Below are positions 31,769 to 36,051 of a stretch of 36,051 bases of DNA, one piece after another. Position 1 is the first letter of the stretch. The number at the start of each line of letters is the position of its first letter. This DNA comes from Bacteroidales bacterium UBA4788. Lineage in GTDB: Bacteria; Bacteroidota; Bacteroidia; Bacteroidales; VadinHA17. Both the position numbers and the translations under genes were made by a program. The notes under the pieces are model-generated. The model worked only from the letters and a program-made list of their open reading frames with translations, ran no database searches and had not been told where the DNA came from. The stretch covers positions 1 to 36,051 of the forward strand of contig DHGW01000018.1 in NCBI GenBank assembly GCA_002402965.1, read 5' to 3'.

Positions 31769-31811
31769 CAGTCTTAAAAACCGGGTAGTAAACAACAAAA
31801 TATTATAACAG

Positions 31812-31970
31812 ATGAAAAGGACATTTCAGCCATCGAGAAAGAAAAGGACGAACACTCACGGCTTCAGGAAGAGAATGTCAACTCCAAACGGCAGGCGCGT
31901 TCTGGCCGCCCGCAGGGCCAAGGGAAGAAGGAAACTGACCGTTTCCGACGAACCTGGTCACAAGGACTGA
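31812..31970 (+). CDS. rpmH: Large ribosomal subunit protein L34 (bL34)
   Basis: A 52-residue, very basic ribosomal protein with the unmistakable bL34 sequence pattern: MKRTFQPSRKKR at the start, HGFRKRM, the near-invariant GRRVLAARRAKGRRKL, then VSDEPGHKD. The Bacteroidota form commonly has this acidic C-terminal tail. It has its own promoter and a strong terminator. It lies next to rsmG; in many bacteria rpmH and rsmG both lie near the replication origin, but the usual partner rnpA is absent here. Confidence 0.98.
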   Translation: MKRTFQPSRKKRTNTHGFRKRMSTPNGRRVLAARRAKGRRKLTVSDEPGHKD

Positions 31971-31994
31971 TAGGCTGACAGACAATAAAAACTG

Positions 31995-32025
31995 CCGTCT
32001 TAATGAACAATTAAGGCGGTTTTTT
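31995..32025 (+). terminator. Rho-independent terminator after rpmH
   Basis: CCGTCTTAAT and ATTAAGGCGG form a 10-bp stem with one G-T pair around the loop GAACA (31995-32019), followed by TTTTTT (32020-32025). It ends rpmH transcription 25 bp after the stop. Confidence 0.92.
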
Positions 32026-32048
32026 ATTTCTGTAGTGTCGCTGTCTGT

Positions 32049-32056
32049 TAAATTTG
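32049..32056 (+). promoter_or_regulatory. -7 promoter element (TAAATTTG) for mqnE
   Basis: TAAATTTG matches TAnnTTTG. The predicted start near 32063 lies about 9 nt before the ATG at 32072. The in-frame TTG at 32054 lies inside this element, so it cannot be the start if the promoter is real. Confidence 0.55.
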
Positions 32057-32071
32057 TCAATAATTCGCGAA

Positions 32072-33181
32072 ATGAAAGATTTCATCCTCAATAATACCGG
32101 AGCCGAACTGAAGGATATTGCAGGCGCTGTAATCGAAGGTAAACGCCTTACCCCCGGGGAAGCACTCACTCTCTACCGTTCAGCGGATCTCTCACTCCTG
32201 GCCCTCCTGGCAACCACAGTCAAAAGGATGAGAAGCGGTGACGCTGTCTTCTTCAACCGTAACTTTCATATTGAACCTACAAACATCTGCGTCTATAACT
32301 GCCGTTTCTGTTCCTATCACAAGCCCGAGGGCGATGCCGACAGCTGGGAACTGACCGAAACCGAGATACTTGACATTGTCAGGCGCTTTGACGGTATCCC
32401 TGTAACAGAGGTACACATCACCGGGGGAGTCCATCCCTCGCGTGACATACACTATTATGGCAAAATTCTTGCAGCGATCCGCAACCTCAGGCCCGATATA
32501 AGCATCAAGGCATTCTCAGCGGTGGAACTCGACTATATGATCCGGAAAGCGGGAATGACATATGCTGACGGGATCAGGCTGCTGCGAGATTACGGTCTCG
32601 ACTCAATCCCCGGCGGCGGAGCAGAGATATTCGATCCCGTACTCCGAAGAAGGATATGCCGTGAGAAGGCGGACGCGGAAACGTACCTGGCCATTCATGA
32701 AGCGGCTCACAGCCTGGGGCTCACCTCGAACGCCACCATGCTCTACGGCCATGCCGAGAGCCCGGAGCAGCGCATTGACCACATGCAGCAGCTCAGGGAT
32801 CTGCAGGACCGTACCGGGGGATTCAATGCCTTTATACCACTTAAATTCAGGCGTGAGAACAACCGCATGCATGAACTGGGTGAGGTACCGGTGACAGAGG
32901 ATATGCGCAACTACGCCCTGTCACGCATTTTCCTTGACAACTTTGCCCATATCAAGGCATACTGGCCCGCCATCGGGAAGAATTCGGCCCTGATGAGTCT
33001 TGCCTTCGGCGCCGACGACCTCGACGGCACAATCGATGACACAACAAGAATCTACTCCATGGCCGGCTCAGAAGAGGACAGACCCTCACTCTCTACTACA
33101 GAACTGGTTGCCATGATCCGGTCGGCAGGATTCAGACCTGTTGAGCGTGATACCAATTACCGGACAGTTAAGGAATGGTAG
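32072..33181 (+). CDS. mqnE: Aminofutalosine synthase MqnE
   Basis: A radical SAM enzyme of the futalosine menaquinone pathway; it joins an enolpyruvyl benzoate and SAM-derived adenosine to give aminofutalosine. From the ATG at 32072 it has 369 residues. The [4Fe-4S] motif CVYNCRFC has Cys73, Cys77 and Cys80 (Cx3Cx2C). MqnE-typical segments follow: TEVHITGGVHPSRDIHYYG, IKAFSAVELDYM, LDSIPGGGAEIFDPVLRRRIC, SNATMLYGHAESPEQRIDH, NAFIPLKFRRENN, HIKAYWPAIGK and AFGADDLDGTID. The paralogue MqnC is less likely because of the GGGAEIF and AFGADDLDGT segments. No other mqn gene is in the window. Confidence 0.94.
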   Translation: MKDFILNNTGAELKDIAGAVIEGKRLTPGEALTLYRSADLSLLALLATTVKRMRSGDAVFFNRNFHIEPTNICVYNCRFCSYHKPEGDADSWELTETEILDIVRRFDGIPVTEVHITGGVHPSRDIHYYGKILAAIRNLRPDISIKAFSAVELDYMIRKAGMTYADGIRLLRDYGLDSIPGGGAEIFDPVLRRRICREKADAETYLAIHEAAHSLGLTSNATMLYGHAESPEQRIDHMQQLRDLQDRTGGFNAFIPLKFRRENNRMHELGEVPVTEDMRNYALSRIFLDNFAHIKAYWPAIGKNSALMSLAFGADDLDGTIDDTTRIYSMAGSEEDRPSLSTTELVAMIRSAGFRPVERDTNYRTVKEW

Positions 33182-33210
33182 AAACCCCCTTTCTCTCGCA
33201 ATATAATTTT

Positions 33211-33218
33211 TATCTTTG
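33211..33218 (+). promoter_or_regulatory. -7 promoter element (TATCTTTG) for the PASTA operon
   Basis: TATCTTTG matches TAnnTTTG. The predicted start near 33225 gives a leader of about 28 nt to the ATG at 33253. Confidence 0.6.
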
Positions 33219-33252
33219 AGGCTGCGTTAATAATCAAATACTTCATCCTGCG

Positions 33253-34116
33253 ATGAGCGTCAAGGAATTTCTTAAAAGCCGGGTCTTCTGGAAACAGTTT
33301 GGCCTGGCAATGGTCATCGGTGTTGCCATCATTCTCATTCTCATTATATGGCTTAATATCTACACGCGCCACGGCCAGGCGAGACCAACCCCGGAGGTCC
33401 GGGGGCTGTCTATCAGGGAGGCTGAGCATGTTATCAGGAAAAACAGACTGAAGCTGCAGATCATTGATTCTGTCTACACCACTCTCGTCCCGCGCGGATG
33501 CATAGCGGAACAAATGCCGCTTCCGGGCCACCGGGTGAAGAAAGGTCGCACGATCAAGGCAACCATCAACGCATTTAACCCGGAGATGGTGGCAGTACCT
33601 GATCTCGTCGGACTGCCCCGCCGGCAGGCTCTATCGATCATCGAAACGGCAGGCCTGCAGGTGGGACAACTCAACTATATCCCTGACCTGACGGTCGACT
33701 TCGTTCTCAAACAGACAATACACGGTCGCGAGGTGGCGCCCGGCGACTCGGTTCAGAAAGGTATTGTCGTTGACCTGGTACTTGGCCGGGGGCTGAGCAG
33801 CCAGCGGACCGCCCTCCCAAGACTTATGGGATGCACCCTTGACCAGGCCCGGAATGAGATCCTCGGAGCCTCACTTAACCTGGGCGCATTTGTATTCGAT
33901 GCTACTGTAGTGACAAGCGACGACTCACTTAACGCCTTCGTGTTCAAGCAGAACCCCGAGTACCACTTGGATGCAAATGTACAGCTCGGATCAGCAGTCT
34001 ACATCTGGCTCACTATTGACAGCCTGAAGATACCAACTGACGAGATCAGCACAGATACAATCATTCCTGAAAGCGAATCCGGACCTCCGGAGACAGGAAC
34101 ATCCCTCCATCCATGA
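33253..34116 (+). CDS. Membrane-anchored protein with three PASTA domains
   Basis: The protein has 287 residues: a short cytoplasmic arm, one transmembrane helix (about 15-35, FGLAMVIGVAIILILIIWLN), then three PASTA domains at about 46-107, 113-178 and 187-254, and a Pro/Ser/Thr/Glu-rich tail. The repeats share a pattern such as VPDLVGLPRRQALSIIETAGLQVG and PGDSVQKGIVVDLVLG. PASTA domains in other bacteria bind peptidoglycan fragments or beta-lactams; here there is no kinase or penicillin-binding domain, so it may be a wall-sensing or anchoring protein. It overlaps the next gene by ATGA. Confidence 0.88.
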   Translation: MSVKEFLKSRVFWKQFGLAMVIGVAIILILIIWLNIYTRHGQARPTPEVRGLSIREAEHVIRKNRLKLQIIDSVYTTLVPRGCIAEQMPLPGHRVKKGRTIKATINAFNPEMVAVPDLVGLPRRQALSIIETAGLQVGQLNYIPDLTVDFVLKQTIHGREVAPGDSVQKGIVVDLVLGRGLSSQRTALPRLMGCTLDQARNEILGASLNLGAFVFDATVVTSDDSLNAFVFKQNPEYHLDANVQLGSAVYIWLTIDSLKIPTDEISTDTIIPESESGPPETGTSLHP

Positions 34117-35969
34117 GGCACAGAAAGGCCGTATACCTGCTCCTCCTCTCGCTGCTTACCTTCGAAGTATCAGCACAGGAAGTCATTACCGGACTGCTTC
34201 GCAACAAACAGGTTAGTGAAGCCAGGACATCAGGCCTTACTGTTAAGAGCAGTGCTGCGGAAGAACCGGTCGCAATCCCGTTTTTTGACGACTTCTCCAA
34301 AGACACTGTTTTTCCTTCAACAAGCAGATGGTCTGATATACAGGTCTTCATCAATAATACATACTCTGTCAGTCAACCTTCGCTGGGGATTGCCACACTC
34401 GACTGTCTTGATGAGAGCGGCAATCTGTATGACGGTGCGTTGCAGGCAGTATTTGCCGCTGACCGGCTTACCTCACGTGCCATCGACCTTGCGTACCTGC
34501 CGTCTGACAGCATCTTCCTCAGCTTCCTCTTCGAGGCAGGCGGAATCGCTGACATGCCCGAGACCAATGACAGCCTCACACTCAGTTTCTGGGCTCCCGG
34601 CGAGGAGAAATGGTACAGTATCTGGCAAGCCCAGGGCGGCCCTGCAAACGGATTCCGCAGGGTGATAGTTCCCATTACCGACCCGAGATTTCTTCTGACA
34701 GGATTCCGGTTTATGTTCACCGGGTACGCCTCACTTGCAGGTGTGGTATCCGAGCCCTCCCAGGCGGGGAACGCTGACCAATGGAACCTTGACCACATTC
34801 TGCTCGACAAAGGCCGCTCAGTCCATGACACCGTCATTCATGACGTGGCTCTAACGCTTCCGCAGAGATCACTTGTAAAAGAATACGAAGCCATGCCATG
34901 GCGCCACTTCAGGCAGGCTTACCTGTCAGCCATGAGCCCATCCGCTCCCATCCACTACCGGAACAACGATACAATCGTGCGCAACGTCACCAGGCATGTC
35001 ACCATAACTGACATGTCAAACGGGGTGGTTGTGCGCGACTTCGACGCAGGGGCATCAAACGCACCTCCCCTTAATAATGTGACATACGAGGCCCCGCTGC
35101 TGTATACCTATAACACCACCTCATCACCTGACACAGCACAGTTCAAGGTAACAGTGTATATTCTCACGGACGACTTCGACAGGAAGCAGAATGACACTAT
35201 GAGATATATCCAGCGCTTCTCCGATTATTTTGCCATTGACGACGGCACAGCTGAGGCGGGATATGGAATAAACGGCCAGGGATCACGCAATGCAATGGTT
35301 GCCCTCAGGTTCAGGTCATTCATCCCCGATTCGGTGACCGGATTGAGAATATGCTTCAATGATGCCTTTGAGAACGCCAACCAGAGAGGATTTGAAATAA
35401 TGGTTTGGGCCGATGACAACGGAAAACCCGGCGTGCTTCTGAGCAGCAGCGACGGCCCCACAGCCCTTCCGGGAACAGGCATAAACGGATTCGTGACCTA
35501 TGAGTTTGACAAACCCGTGAGGGTTACTGACAACTTCTGGATAGGCTGGCGACAGGACTCTGAGAAGTTTCTCAATGCAGGTCTTGACCTGAATACCGCT
35601 CATGCAGGCAGGCAATATTTTATGCTCAGCGGGATCTGGCAGGAGAGTCAGGCACCCGGAACCGTCATGATGCGACCGGTAATGAAGGGGAGCGGATCAC
35701 CAACATCTTCGGACAACGGCACGCTCATCAATGACCTGTACTCCATCTATCCCAATCCCGCTGAAGATTACGTAACGATCGTTCCTTCAGAGGATGCACC
35801 GGAAGACTTCACAATAGACGTGATATCGATGTCAGGCATACGAATAATGTCTGCTGACAGGACTGACAGAACTGATCTCAGCAGGCTGGCCCCGGGCAGT
35901 TATTTCATTATTGTCAGGGACCGCAACGGCCGGCCTCTGTCGCTTCTTCGTGTCTTAAAGGTTAACTGA
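34113..35969 (+). CDS. Secreted protein with T9SS type A C-terminal sorting domain
   Basis: A 618-residue exported protein. The signal peptide covers residues 1-21 (ending VSA, then QE). The C-terminal ~75 residues form a T9SS type A sorting domain: LYSIYPNPAEDYVTIV, then MSGIRIM, LAPGSYFIIV and LLRVLKV. It should cross the outer membrane through T9SS and be kept at the surface or released. The central part has beta-rich, Asp/Asn-rich segments and no enzyme motif I recognise. The first bases overlap the PASTA gene (ATGA), so coupled translation is likely. The rest of the T9SS machinery is not in the window, apart from GldB. Confidence 0.9.
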   Translation: MRHRKAVYLLLLSLLTFEVSAQEVITGLLRNKQVSEARTSGLTVKSSAAEEPVAIPFFDDFSKDTVFPSTSRWSDIQVFINNTYSVSQPSLGIATLDCLDESGNLYDGALQAVFAADRLTSRAIDLAYLPSDSIFLSFLFEAGGIADMPETNDSLTLSFWAPGEEKWYSIWQAQGGPANGFRRVIVPITDPRFLLTGFRFMFTGYASLAGVVSEPSQAGNADQWNLDHILLDKGRSVHDTVIHDVALTLPQRSLVKEYEAMPWRHFRQAYLSAMSPSAPIHYRNNDTIVRNVTRHVTITDMSNGVVVRDFDAGASNAPPLNNVTYEAPLLYTYNTTSSPDTAQFKVTVYILTDDFDRKQNDTMRYIQRFSDYFAIDDGTAEAGYGINGQGSRNAMVALRFRSFIPDSVTGLRICFNDAFENANQRGFEIMVWADDNGKPGVLLSSSDGPTALPGTGINGFVTYEFDKPVRVTDNFWIGWRQDSEKFLNAGLDLNTAHAGRQYFMLSGIWQESQAPGTVMMRPVMKGSGSPTSSDNGTLINDLYSIYPNPAEDYVTIVPSEDAPEDFTIDVISMSGIRIMSADRTDRTDLSRLAPGSYFIIVRDRNGRPLSLLRVLKVN

Positions 35970-35979
35970 AGATTCAGGG

Positions 35980-36051
35980 ATGGGCAAAGAGAAACTCTCC
36001 CGGATCAGGGCTCAGGAACAGGGACAGAAACAGGATCGGGAACAGGACCAG
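35980..36051 (+). CDS. N-terminal start of an unidentified gene (partial)
   Basis: An ATG at 35980, 10 bp after the T9SS cargo stop, opens a frame that runs off the right edge: 24 codons starting MGKEKLSRIRAQEQGQKQDRE. The stretch is very rich in Gln, Glu, Lys and Arg and is probably an unstructured N-terminal tail. In many Bacteroidota a RluD-type pseudouridine synthase gene follows a PASTA gene, so that is a possible identity, but nothing in these residues shows it. Confidence 0.35.
   Translation, partial: MGKEKLSRIRAQEQGQKQDREQDQ

Noticed and set aside
1..36051. Mobile element, prophage or defence island
   Set aside because: No transposase, integrase, terminal inverted repeats, target duplications or known defence genes; the lone HerA-like ATPase has no nuclease partner next to it.

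Overview
This window comes from a member of the Bacteroidota, most likely a Bacteroidales-like lineage, with roughly balanced G+C. The evidence is consistent: a GldB lipoprotein, a secreted protein with a type IX secretion (T9SS) C-terminal sorting domain, DUF1573, DUF5686 and PorT-type barrel proteins, a MurF-Alr fusion, and at least eleven copies of the Bacteroidota -7 promoter element TAnnTTTG placed upstream of genes. I see no insertion sequence, phage gene, CRISPR array, tRNA or rRNA. It reads as a dense chromosomal core region, not an accessory island.

Layout. 1-6.7 kb: the tail of a membrane protein, then a leftward series: PorT-type barrel, OmpA-type lipoprotein, HerA-like ATPase (DUF853), TlpA-type thiol-disulfide lipoprotein, MeaB GTPase and a DUF1573 protein. 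6.8-14.8 kb: a 1,090-residue envelope protein (degenerate peptidase-MA-like domain, beta-propeller, outer-membrane barrel), a 55-residue 2x[4Fe-4S] ferredoxin, leftward gldB, then a barrel protein with nadE, and a Crp/Fnr regulator. 14.8-17.9 kb: leftward tdk and murF-alr. 18.0-22.2 kb: an operon of an unrecognised Pro/Glu-rich protein, rsmI and a DUF5686 protein. 22.2-24.8 kb: divergent dnaB and ispE. 24.8-26.8 kb: a short tandem-repeat spacer and a biotin-dependent carboxylase pair. 26.9-29.1 kb: tgt and an overlapping LptF/G permease. 29.3-32.0 kb: glycosyltransferase, ECF-like sigma factor, rsmG, then rpmH. 32.1-36.1 kb: mqnE, then a PASTA protein, a T9SS cargo protein and the first codons of another gene.

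How the genes fit together. Many encode envelope biogenesis (MurF-Alr, LptF/G, OmpA lipoprotein, PorT-like barrels, GldB/T9SS) or housekeeping (DnaB, IspE, NadE, Tgt, RsmI, RsmG, L34). MeaB and the acyl-CoA carboxylase subunits suggest methylmalonyl-CoA/propionyl-CoA metabolism. MqnE indicates menaquinone synthesis by the futalosine route.

I do not see a clearly new multi-gene system. The most interesting items are: a Tgt in which all three zinc-binding cysteines are serines at exactly conserved spacing; the large envelope protein whose peptidase-like domain has lost its zinc ligands and whose leader has two hairpins; the Crp/Fnr promoter carrying a palindrome at the predicted start of transcription and a perfect DnaA box; and the coupled PASTA/T9SS-cargo pair.
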